From Euryarchaeota archaeon UBA251 (GTDB lineage: Archaea; Thermoplasmatota; Poseidoniia; Poseidoniales; Thalassarchaeaceae), in contig DAFJ01000037.1 in assembly GCA_002497905.1 (NCBI GenBank), forward strand, positions 1-9,878: DNA of 9,878 nucleotides, read 5' to 3'. The notes beneath the pieces were generated by a model. It did not search any database and had not been told where the DNA came from. It saw nothing but the letters and a program-made list of their open reading frames with translations. Position numbers and translations under genes: made by a program. Positions within the stretch are counted from its first letter, which is position 1. Every line of letters begins with the position of its first letter. Of this stretch, positions 1 through 6,718 are shown in pieces.

Positions 1-1091
1 TGGGAGGATGATCGAGGCATCGGAGTCGCACCAACCTTCCCGCCTAATGCCTTGATGTCGCTTTGCCCTCGTATGAGATTACGAACGAGAGACTCGCTAC
101 CTGAGAGGAACTGTGCCGGAGGATTGTACCATGGTCCGATGTTCAGTCGCTCCGATTCGATGAGTGCAGCAATTCGGTTGTGGTTCTCAGGTCTAGAACG
201 GAGGTAATCTTCGATGAGTAGCGTTTGTCCATCAAGATCGAAACTTGGGAAGGTATCTTCGTTATTTTCCAAGAGAGTGAGGAGATCATCCATCATATCA
301 AGCAAAAGGTGGTGATTTGATGCAGATGATCTGACTGCAGTTCGTGGCCATAGAGCAAATGGGATGATGTGCCCACTTCGGTCAGTCTTTGGTAGGTCAT
401 CATAAACAGAACCAGCGGGGGCCAGAACTTCACGAGGTTGAGCAACTACTGGAGGAGGTGCTTCGTCTGGATCTGCTTCAGAAAGTGGGACTCGATTTGG
501 GAGTGCACCGAGTGCCTCGACTGTAATCTCCATCGGTTTCCGATCATCGGTTCCGAAACGATCGATAATCATTGGACTACCTTGGGCCGCATCTTCTTCG
601 TCATTCACTTCAGAATCCGCCGCAGGGGCTTCCTCATCTTCAGAATCCTCTTCGGAAGGCTCCTCCCCCTCTTCAGTATCGGATTCAACTTCATCTTCTT
701 GCAAATCGTCGGATTCCTCTTCTTCAGTTTCGGATTCAACTTCATCCTCCTCTTCGAAGGCGTTTGACGGTGGCGCTGTTACCGGAGGCCCACTGGAGGG
801 TGGACCCCGTGTTGGGGGTTTACTGGGTGGACCCGAAGGAGGGCCGCCACTCGCAGGAGGTCCACTGGGTGGGCCTTTTGTTGGGGGTCCTTGGGGTGGC
901 GGTGTCATAGGTGGAGTAGTGGGTGGACTGCGTGGCGGGCCCTTTGGAGGCCCGGATGGACTGCTTTTTGGAGAGCTGGATGCCTCTCCGTCGTTAGAAT
1001 CGGGCTCCTCAATCTCGGGTTTTTTCTGAGATGTAGGTGGACCCTTTGGAGGCTTCTTCGGGGGTCCACGTGGAGGCCCGGGGGGTACCAT
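1..1091 (-). CDS. GH38 (alpha-mannosidase)-like protein with Pro-rich and acidic N-terminal tail, 3' end outside window
   Basis: The reading frame is open from the ATG at 1089-1091 to the left edge (363 codons seen). Residues 1-111 contain 43 prolines, mostly as xGPP and xxPP units. Residues 113-167 hold 35 Asp/Glu out of 55. A linker follows to about 240. From there the protein tracks the N-terminal domain of family 38 glycosidases: HIIPFALWPR (241-250), a helix, FDLDGQT (284-290), EDYLRSRPEN, IGPWY (318-322), SGSESLVRNL (330-339) and LGGKVG. In active family members this first strand carries HxHWD and the later segment reads GYxPDxFG. Here these read FALWP and GATPMPR, so metal ligands and nucleophile seem lost. 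No signal peptide is visible, so it is probably cytoplasmic. The fold assignment is fairly firm; loss of activity is inferred, and the C-terminal half cannot be seen. ATG 1091 is the first ATG in frame; TTG 1100 is an alternative. Confidence 0.7.
   Translation of the reverse strand, partial: MVPPGPPRGPPKKPPKGPPTSQKKPEIEEPDSNDGEASSSPKSSPSGPPKGPPRSPPTTPPMTPPPQGPPTKGPPSGPPASGGPPSGPPSKPPTRGPPSSGPPVTAPPSNAFEEEDEVESETEEEESDDLQEDEVESDTEEGEEPSEEDSEDEEAPAADSEVNDEEDAAQGSPMIIDRFGTDDRKPMEITVEALGALPNRVPLSEADPDEAPPPVVAQPREVLAPAGSVYDDLPKTDRSGHIIPFALWPRTAVRSSASNHHLLLDMMDDLLTLLENNEDTFPSFDLDGQTLLIEDYLRSRPENHNRIAALIESERLNIGPWYNPPAQFLSGSESLVRNLIRGQSDIKALGGKVGATPMPRSSS
670..746. repeat. Imperfect direct repeat in the acidic tail, 51-base period
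   Basis: Bases 670-695 and 721-746 are identical over 26 positions except one. They are 51 bases (17 codons) apart, in frame, inside the GH38-like gene. The encoded acidic unit (DEVESE/DTEE) is therefore duplicated, consistent with growth of the disordered tail by in-frame duplication. Confidence 0.75.
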
Positions 1092-1111
1092 GGCGGCCAA
1101 TGATGGCTGAA

Positions 1112-1121
1112 GATAATGAAA
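1112..1121 (-). promoter_or_regulatory. Possible TATA-like element of the GH38-like gene
   Basis: On the minus strand this reads TTTCATTATC. It is centred about 25 bases before the ATG at 1091, the distance expected for an archaeal TATA box on a leaderless transcript. No Shine-Dalgarno motif precedes that ATG. The match to a TATA consensus is weak and is the only support. The rest of the divergent gap (1092-1218) shows no clear element for the plus-strand gene. Confidence 0.3.
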
Positions 1122-1218
1122 CTGCCCCGTGAGGGCCGAGTTACAATTGCCCTTAATTCACCTGTTTTTTCAACCATTTGCGGGACAATCTCAAGTCGAG
1201 GTCCCGCTTGGTCGAGGT

Positions 1219-2127
1219 ATGGCGGAGGAAACGGTTGAGGCTGAACTTGTTGATATTGCCTCAACGGAAGCGCCCCGTTCTCTTGCAATTCGTATAGCGT
1301 CGTTCTATCCACTTGGGAAATCTCCTGATCAGGATCCGTCAAAGATGATTCGTGCTGTCTGGCTCTCAACGATCGTCTTCACAATCCCATTTCTCGCTGC
1401 CCTGCCACTGCTCAATCCTGAACCGGAACAAGAGGTTGAGGATTGGTATGCGGATTGGTCAACACAGTCGTGGTCCACCGAAGTCGGTCAAACCGTCTCC
1501 AGCGGTTCCCGTGTTGAAGCCATGGTAACGATTGACCAAGGTGGCCTCTTAGTTGCGAATTATTCTGTTGAAAATCAAGGAGGCACCTTTGCGGGAGTAG
1601 ACTGCCAGCCTCAATGGCTCGCTGAACTGCGTGCTCCTGACCCTGTAAACTACTCCGATGGCTCGAACGGTACCTCTTGGTCTGCGGAGAACTGGGAGGG
1701 TACAGATTCTATCGAGATTAACACCCCATTACCTGAGATAGAGGCATCATCTAGCGACGATCTTCAAGAGGCGATTTTCAACCTGAAGAGCGACACACAA
1801 GTTTGGATGTATGGCCGGGGTGAATGGATTCTATCTGTCACGAATCAGGGTAGCGAAGGTGTTGCTTGTTTAGGAAGTAGCCAACAGGTGACTTTCGTTG
1901 TTAATCTCACGATATCGCAATGGATGGAGCCACGTTTCGCTGATGGTGACTTCAATTTCACAACGTCGACAGTAGGTGGCGGTACTCCAGTTGGTACTTT
2001 CGTTGCACTTGGCGGTTCAGTACCCCTATTATTGATTGCAGCAGCAGTTACAATTGGTCTGAGAAAATCAGATACTGTGTCTCCTAAGGAACGGGCGGAT
2101 GGAGACGAAAACGTCGTTGAAGATTGA
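1219..2127 (+). CDS. Membrane-anchored protein with external Cys-containing, sequon-rich domain, unknown function
   Basis: I do not recognise this protein. With the ATG at 1219 it has 302 residues. A hydrophilic N-terminus (1-42) precedes a hydrophobic helix (about 43-65, MIRAVWLSTIVF onward). A 190-residue domain follows, and then a second helix (about 258-281) with a charged tail beginning LRKSD. The likely topology is two membrane spans with the middle domain outside. That domain is rich in beta-prone sequence, has exactly two cysteines (129 and 217, a possible disulfide) and five N-x-S/T sequons, as expected for a surface-exposed, glycosylated archaeal protein. The frame is open upstream to an ATG at 1129, but that extension crowds the divergent promoter. 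ATG 1345, just before the first helix, is another possible start. It is divergent from the GH38-like gene and converges on the next gene with 6 bases between stops. Confidence 0.75.
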   Translation: MAEETVEAELVDIASTEAPRSLAIRIASFYPLGKSPDQDPSKMIRAVWLSTIVFTIPFLAALPLLNPEPEQEVEDWYADWSTQSWSTEVGQTVSSGSRVEAMVTIDQGGLLVANYSVENQGGTFAGVDCQPQWLAELRAPDPVNYSDGSNGTSWSAENWEGTDSIEINTPLPEIEASSSDDLQEAIFNLKSDTQVWMYGRGEWILSVTNQGSEGVACLGSSQQVTFVVNLTISQWMEPRFADGDFNFTTSTVGGGTPVGTFVALGGSVPLLLIAAAVTIGLRKSDTVSPKERADGDENVVED

Positions 2128-2133
2128 TCTGAC

Positions 2134-2835
2134 TCAGGATATACTTGCAGAATCCAATGCTTCCTGGGCTGCACCTTTGACATGACCTGATTGAATTAAT
2201 CCGTCCATCACTAATCCTAGCCATGTTCCGGTAGCAGATTCTCCTGATGATGCTTCAGCTACTCCGTAAGTATGAGCATTTGCAGCCCATCCTTGCTTGA
2301 TATCTCGGCCGATTACGTGGGGTACAAGTGTCTGACGATGGATGCGTTCAAGCGTCGCAATTCTCCCCTCCTTACTGGAGTCGATTGGCCAATTCTCAAG
2401 TCGGGCAATTTCATCGATTTGCTCACCATCGAGCAAGAGGATATGCAATTGACGGATGCGAGGTACGACGACACCCCATACATCATTGAAACGATTAGAA
2501 GGGCTGTCGAGGATGAACGCATTGAGTGTGCCTTCAAGTTCGGCGAAGGTAAGCGCAGCCGACCAAGATGCGAACTCTTCTTCATCGCCGAGAATACTTC
2601 TGCCACTAGTAAGTAGCCATCGAGCACCATTGAGTAGATCATGCCAGTCAAAGGCTGCACGGTGTATTTCTTTCGATTCATCTGTAGGAGGGTATGGACA
2701 ATCTGTCCCATCACGTTGAATCCACCACACGTCTCGATCTAGTCCATGGAGGCTAGAAGCGACGGCATGGACTACGCCAGTTCCCTCTGAGTCCTCAGAA
2801 GCGAATCCGAGGATTCTCCCCATTGGCCGTGCCAT
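2134..2835 (-). CDS. Short PfkB/KDG-kinase-like protein, probably catalytically inactive
   Basis: This encodes 233 residues from ATG 2835, against about 300 or more for PfkB sugar kinases. The order of segments resembles 2-keto-3-deoxygluconate kinases. A GTGVVHAVASSLHGL stretch (18-32) sits where the family has GGxxxNvAxxLarLG. It is followed by ARWLLTSG (71-78, like the 'garwlh.SGi' segment), FILDSPSNRF..VW (107-120, like 'sfDlNyR..lW'), LLLDGEQ (133-139, like 'll.NEeE'), and a C-terminal helix GLVMDGLIQSG. The family's GAGD motif with the catalytic Asp aligns to SATG (200-203), so the base is missing. The lid region between residues 44 and 70 is also shortened. I infer a non-catalytic relative or a sugar/nucleotide-binding protein; the family link is tentative. 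It follows pelA closely on the same strand. A TTG at 2847 and an ATG at 2823 are alternative starts. Confidence 0.6.
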   Translation of the reverse strand: MARPMGRILGFASEDSEGTGVVHAVASSLHGLDRDVWWIQRDGTDCPYPPTDESKEIHRAAFDWHDLLNGARWLLTSGRSILGDEEEFASWSAALTFAELEGTLNAFILDSPSNRFNDVWGVVVPRIRQLHILLLDGEQIDEIARLENWPIDSSKEGRIATLERIHRQTLVPHVIGRDIKQGWAANAHTYGVAEASSGESATGTWLGLVMDGLIQSGHVKGAAQEALDSASIS

Positions 2836-2870
2836 GAGGTGTTCCAATCAAACCCCATCAATGAGTTTGT

Positions 2871-3932
2871 TCATTCAATTTTCCAACGAAGGAGGGCAAC
2901 AGCGCCTCCTATGCCTGCGAGTTGGAGTCCAGCATCATGGTCTTCGGAAGTCTGTTCTATCTCTCCTCCACTGTCAAGGACCAATGCTGCTACATTCGGC
3001 CATGAGCGATTGACACACCGTTCCAATGGGTCGCGGAGAAGTCGTGCAAGTAATAGCAGTGTTTCGATAGCTCCCTGTTCAGCAGCTTCGAGGATTTCTA
3101 ACCCCCCATACGCAACAAGTCCTTCAGTTGACATCTGGGCAAACGCCTGTTCGATGAGTTTGGTCTGACGAGTCAGTGTGTGCTCGCCTAAGATATCGTC
3201 AGCTAACCCTTCTCGGAAGATTTCGTTTGCAGCTGCCCTGCCTCCGATACTGGTGGCTACTGATCGTATGTCTCCTGTATGTCCCTTTTTCCGGATTGCG
3301 TCAGCGAAAGCCTCCCTTGCACTCCCGGGTCCGCAGAGCAGCAGAGGCATGTCGGAGCGGAGAACTAGGAGGCTTTCCTTAGCGGATTCCTCGAAGAAGG
3401 CAGTCCTTGCCTTACTTGAATCTCCATGTCGTTTACCCCCTCCTCTCATCGTGAATGTCGTGCTTTCTCGTAGACCATTAGCCGTCACTTCGAAGAGCAT
3501 AATCTCGTCAGATTCGACTACAGCCATCAGTACTCGAGCCTTCGCACCGTCTGTTGCCGCACGTTGCAGTAGTTCAGCGTCTTCTAATGGCATCATCTCC
3601 TCCCATAGTAACTCAACTTCGGACCGTTCCTCTATCGAATGGGTATGATGGCTACCTTGGTCGAAGTCTGCTTCAATGATTATTCCCGTGACTCTGAGGG
3701 CATCGGAAAAAGCTGCATATTCAGTCGATTCCGTGAGAATCGTAAGCCACATGGCTTTCCTTTCGGCTTCCTTCGCTCGACCTCCCTCCCGGCTGCCAGT
3801 TGTTTGATCTCTCCTGTGGCCGAACATTTTGACAATCACACCTGGGCGGATGACTTGCGCCAGTGTCCAGAGATCATCTTCGTCCTCGACACGGACCTTA
3901 CAGCCTTGGTCGGAGCGATGGGTAATCTTCAT
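2871..3932 (-). CDS. pelA: Archaeal Pelota, mRNA surveillance / ribosome rescue factor
   Basis: This is a release-factor-1-like protein (Dom34/Pelota) that enters the empty A site of stalled ribosomes. In archaea it works with aEF1A and ABCE1 to split the subunits without hydrolysing peptide. Its 353 residues match the family length. The N-terminal Sm-like domain (about 1-128) contains EDEDDLWTLAQVIRPGV, the segment that enters the decoding site. The central domain (about 130-265) contains TMRGGGKRHG, LLLCGPGSAREAF and SIGGRAAANEIFREG. The C-terminal domain (266-353) contains GLVAYGGLEILEAAEQGAIETLLL and ends GGAVALLRWKIE. No GGQ peptide-release motif is present, as expected for Pelota. The ATG at 3932 lies 10 bases after the fhs stop and is preceded by AGGGACGTAGG, a possible ribosome binding site. 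This supports translation from a shared fhs-pelA message. Confidence 0.95.
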   Translation of the reverse strand: MKITHRSDQGCKVRVEDEDDLWTLAQVIRPGVIVKMFGHRRDQTTGSREGGRAKEAERKAMWLTILTESTEYAAFSDALRVTGIIIEADFDQGSHHTHSIEERSEVELLWEEMMPLEDAELLQRAATDGAKARVLMAVVESDEIMLFEVTANGLRESTTFTMRGGGKRHGDSSKARTAFFEESAKESLLVLRSDMPLLLCGPGSAREAFADAIRKKGHTGDIRSVATSIGGRAAANEIFREGLADDILGEHTLTRQTKLIEQAFAQMSTEGLVAYGGLEILEAAEQGAIETLLLLARLLRDPLERCVNRSWPNVAALVLDSGGEIEQTSEDHDAGLQLAGIGGAVALLRWKIE

Positions 3933-3942
3933 CCTACGTCCC

Positions 3943-5649
3943 TCAACTAAACACGCCAGTTAGGTTTCCGTCTTCATCCATATCCATGTCTGCAGCGGCA
4001 GGTCTACGAGGCAATCCTGGCATGGTCATCATGGAACCACAGACGGCGACAATGAATCCAGCACCTGCATTGAGTCTGAATTCTCGAATAGGGAGGGTGA
4101 ATCCATCTGGTGCACCGTGGAGATTAGGATCGTGGCTGAACGAGTATTGTGTCTTCGCCATACAAACTGGCAGTTCACCGTAACCCCATTCAATAATCTG
4201 CTTGAGTTGTTTTTGTGCACGTGTTTCAATTTCTATTCCACTTGCCCCGTAGATTTCCATAGCAATAGTTTGCACCTTCTCTTCAATCGGAGCATCTGCA
4301 TCGAACAACGGGTTGAATGGTCGACCGGCTGCCATGTGACGTTGCACTGCTCGATTTACTGCATGTGCCAGAGGTTCGGCCCCTTCACCTCCTTTGGCAT
4401 GTCCTTCGTAGAGGACGGTTTCAGCACTACCTGCATCGGTAGCGATTTGCATCAGAGTTTCAATTTCTCCATCTGTGTCAGTAGGGAATCGGTTAATCGA
4501 GACCACAACATCAGGGCCAAAACGCGCCATATTCCGGATATGTCGGCCAAGATTCGCAGTTGCTCCAAGCCTCAACATGTCTAGGTTCTCTTCCTTGAGC
4601 CTATCACCAGTCATTGTAATCCCACTCATACCATAGCCGTGCATCTTCATGCTGCGAACAGTGACGTTGACTACGATGCAGTCCGGGGAAATTCCAGATG
4701 CCTGTGCCTTGATGTGCAAAGCCTTCTCAGCGCCGAGATCAGCGCCAAATCCAGCCTCTGTGACAACCATATCGTTGAGTGCAAGAGATAGACGATCGGC
4801 TATGATGCTTGAATTACCATGTGCGATATTTGCAAAAGGTCCTGCGTGGATGAATGCAGGAGTTCCTTCAGTGGTCTGGACAAGATTAGGGAGGAAGGCG
4901 GTTCGCATCAGCAGTGCCATCGCGCCGGCTGCTTCGATGTCGTTGGCCTTTATTGGGCGCCCATCGCGAGAAGGTCCGATGACAATTTCTCCTAAGCGAA
5001 ATCGTAGGTCTTCATAATCTCGTGCTAGAGCGAGAATCGCCATCACTTCACTAGCGGCTGTGATGTCAAAACGCTCTTCACGTGCCATCCCGTTAGCTGG
5101 GCCTCCAAGTCCGATTGCTGCGGATCTTAGAGTCCTGTCGTTCATGTCGAGTACACGGGGCCAGAGGATGCGAGAAGGGTCGATATTCAGTTCGTTACCT
5201 TGGTGAAGGTGGTTATCAAGCACAGCACTACAGAGGTTATGTGCTGATGTGACGGCATGGATGTCGCCGGTGAAATGGAGATTGATATCTTCCATTGGGA
5301 GGACTTGGACATGGCCTCCTCCTGCGGCTCCACCTTTGATGCCGAATACAGGCCCCATTGACGGTTCTCGAATAACGCATGCGGCCTTTTTCCCGATTCG
5401 ATTTAGGCCTATGCTCAATCCGATAGTCGTAACAGTCTTACCTTCGCCGTAGCGAGTGGGGTTTACGCTAGTAACAAGAATCAGTGATCCACGTGGCTTC
5501 TGGATCCTCGATCGGATGGCGGGCCAAGTCACCTTTGCCATGTGGCGGCCGAATGGAACCAGTTCCTCTACTCCTATTCCACGGGTCCACGCGATCTCTT
5601 CAATAGGTGCTAGTTCGACCGAACGCGCAATTTCAAGATCAGTTGGCAT
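3943..5649 (-). CDS. fhs: Formate-tetrahydrofolate ligase (10-formyl-THF synthetase)
   Basis: The enzyme joins formate to tetrahydrofolate with ATP hydrolysis, giving 10-formyl-THF for purine synthesis and one-carbon transfer in the cytoplasm. The 568 residues from ATG 5649 fit the family (about 556). Landmarks are the N-terminal MPTDLEIARS, the P-loop NPTRYGEGKT (63-72), REPSMGPVFGIKGGAAGGG (94-112), FTGDIHAVTSAHNL (127-140), EAGFGADLGAEK, and the C-terminal TMPGLPRRPAA followed by an acidic end. The P-loop has RY where many homologues have PA or PL; the GEGKT core is intact. The frame also opens at TTG 5679 and ATG 5655. I prefer 5649 because the protein then begins like its homologues. It leads a tight minus-strand cluster with pelA and the PfkB-like gene. 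Its presence suggests a folate-type, rather than only methanopterin-type, one-carbon pool. Confidence 0.95.
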   Translation of the reverse strand: MPTDLEIARSVELAPIEEIAWTRGIGVEELVPFGRHMAKVTWPAIRSRIQKPRGSLILVTSVNPTRYGEGKTVTTIGLSIGLNRIGKKAACVIREPSMGPVFGIKGGAAGGGHVQVLPMEDINLHFTGDIHAVTSAHNLCSAVLDNHLHQGNELNIDPSRILWPRVLDMNDRTLRSAAIGLGGPANGMAREERFDITAASEVMAILALARDYEDLRFRLGEIVIGPSRDGRPIKANDIEAAGAMALLMRTAFLPNLVQTTEGTPAFIHAGPFANIAHGNSSIIADRLSLALNDMVVTEAGFGADLGAEKALHIKAQASGISPDCIVVNVTVRSMKMHGYGMSGITMTGDRLKEENLDMLRLGATANLGRHIRNMARFGPDVVVSINRFPTDTDGEIETLMQIATDAGSAETVLYEGHAKGGEGAEPLAHAVNRAVQRHMAAGRPFNPLFDADAPIEEKVQTIAMEIYGASGIEIETRAQKQLKQIIEWGYGELPVCMAKTQYSFSHDPNLHGAPDGFTLPIREFRLNAGAGFIVAVCGSMMTMPGLPRRPAAADMDMDEDGNLTGVFS

Positions 5650-5655
5650 CTCCAT

Positions 5656-5716
5656 ACACCGAACCTTTTCGGTTTTCAATCTTGAGCGTCATCACCATAG
5701 GTTCCGACCGGTTCCA
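5656..5716. promoter_or_regulatory. Divergent promoter gap between fhs and aroE with short repeats
   Basis: This short gap must hold the start signals for both genes. It contains a perfect inverted repeat, ACCGAA-cctt-TTCGGT (5658-5673), and a direct repeat of GGTTCC at 5700-5705 and 5710-5715, one helical turn apart. Either could be a regulator site. No convincing TATA box or Shine-Dalgarno site is visible for either gene. Function is inferred from position only. Confidence 0.35.
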
Positions 5717-6718
5717 ATGCGTATGGCCGACCGCCGCCGTTTCCATTCTTCGGTCGCTGGGGCCCCCATTGAGCACTCGTTAACTCCGATTCTCTCAAGG
5801 TTAGTAGATGCCCACCTCCAACAGGTGACTGGTCTGAGTTTCATCTCCCGCACAAGTCGTCTTGAGACGGCGCTAATCCACGATTTACTTGGTAGGGTGT
5901 TACTGGATAGGATGGATAATCAGAGTGAAGTTTGTACTTCGGATGTAATCGCATTAATCCATGAAGTCACCTCGGATATTGAGGAGGGTCTCGATTTTCC
6001 AGGGTTGGAGGTGGTAGAACCGAACTGGCCTGAGCCAGCAGAATCATGTTTCGGAGATGAAGGCGTCCTATGGGTTTCGATTACTAGTCCTCTAAAGCAC
6101 GGTTTGAGTTCAAGATCGGGGGTAATTCCAGTGGATGCATCATTGGATATCGCTTCAACAAATCAGTTGAGATGGGATGGACATCAGTTAGTTACCGGGA
6201 GCACTGATGGTGCAGGAGTAATACTTGTTGCAAGGACATGGGGGATATTCAGTCGTTCTCAATCACCGATTATGATTCTACATGGAGGTGGTGCTGCTGC
6301 TCGTTCAACGGCTGCAGCTTGGGCGGAGAATGGGGGGCGAATTGTCTCTATGACCAGAGAAGGAAAACGCCCTCTCGATCCACGTGGCCCTTGGGGTGAT
6401 GCACTCATTGACAGGGTACCTGAAGCATCACTTGAGTCAATCTTCCAAGTAGATTTTGATTCTTCAAAAGAGTCCTCAATAAGACCTGATGTGCCAGACC
6501 CCAACGTGTGTCTTGTTGCATCATATGGTATCGGCGGTTCGGTCGAGCCAACTCAGAGTGCTTCTGGAGCTTTGATTCTTGATGGAAGGTGGATGCTCGC
6601 CGCTCAACACTTGATTGCTTGGGCTCAGTTCATTGCTCCCGATTATCGTGATTCACTCCCTTCCTTGCCTCTGCTCCTTAATCGTTTGAGTGAGGTTGAA
6701 GCGAGGATTGAGGGCTAA
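5717..6718 (+). CDS. aroE: Shikimate dehydrogenase, with enlarged substrate domain
   Basis: AroE reduces 3-dehydroshikimate to shikimate with NADPH in aromatic amino acid synthesis. The N-terminal AGAPIEHSLTP (14-24) is the substrate-binding GxPIxHSlSP motif. SITSPLKH (121-128) holds the catalytic Lys127, and STNQ (147-150) corresponds to AvNT. STDGAG (162-167) holds the catalytic Asp164, though the usual Asn of NTDG is Ser. LHGGGAAAR (188-196) is the glycine-rich NADP loop, and WMLAAQHLIAW (292-302) carries the C-terminal Gln297. The protein has 333 residues against about 270-290 usually. The excess lies between SLTP and PLK, about 50 residues more than in bacterial AroE. Upstream in-frame codons back to 5456 are antisense to fhs and are not coding, so ATG 5717 or 5723 is the start. 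The stop abuts the stop of the convergent carboxylase gene. Assignment is firm; normal activity is likely, not certain. Confidence 0.85.
   Translation: MRMADRRRFHSSVAGAPIEHSLTPILSRLVDAHLQQVTGLSFISRTSRLETALIHDLLGRVLLDRMDNQSEVCTSDVIALIHEVTSDIEEGLDFPGLEVVEPNWPEPAESCFGDEGVLWVSITSPLKHGLSSRSGVIPVDASLDIASTNQLRWDGHQLVTGSTDGAGVILVARTWGIFSRSQSPIMILHGGGAAARSTAAAWAENGGRIVSMTREGKRPLDPRGPWGDALIDRVPEASLESIFQVDFDSSKESSIRPDVPDPNVCLVASYGIGGSVEPTQSASGALILDGRWMLAAQHLIAWAQFIAPDYRDSLPSLPLLLNRLSEVEARIEG

Noticed and set aside
770..1091. GGTCCACC-like tandem units as a possible CRISPR or regulatory repeat array
   Set aside because: They are degenerate, irregularly spaced and in frame with Gly-Pro-Pro codons, so coding low complexity explains them.
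438..1103. Plus-strand open frames with Phe/Ile-rich or Trp/Gly-rich translations
   Set aside because: They are antisense to the acidic and Pro-rich codons of the minus-strand GH38-like gene; their odd composition is a mirror of that low complexity.
1129..1218. N-terminal extension of the membrane protein
   Set aside because: The 30 extra residues run close to the start of the divergent gene and leave almost no room for promoters; the ATG at 1219 is more plausible, though not proven.
905..1369. Minus-strand frame of 154 codons across the divergent gap
   Set aside because: It overlaps both the GH38-like gene in another frame and the membrane protein gene, and its translation shows no domain or sensible composition.
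2272..2719. Plus-strand frames opposite the PfkB-like gene
   Set aside because: They are shadows of the minus-strand gene, whose frame spans the whole interval and keeps family-like segments.
5650..5679. TTG start at 5679 for fhs
   Set aside because: The ATG at 5649 gives the N-terminus expected for the family (MPTDLEIARS), and the TTG lies within the promoter gap.
5456..5716. Upstream extension of aroE in the same frame
   Set aside because: This part is exactly antisense to the conserved N-terminus of fhs, and AroE proteins begin a few residues before the GxPIxHS motif.
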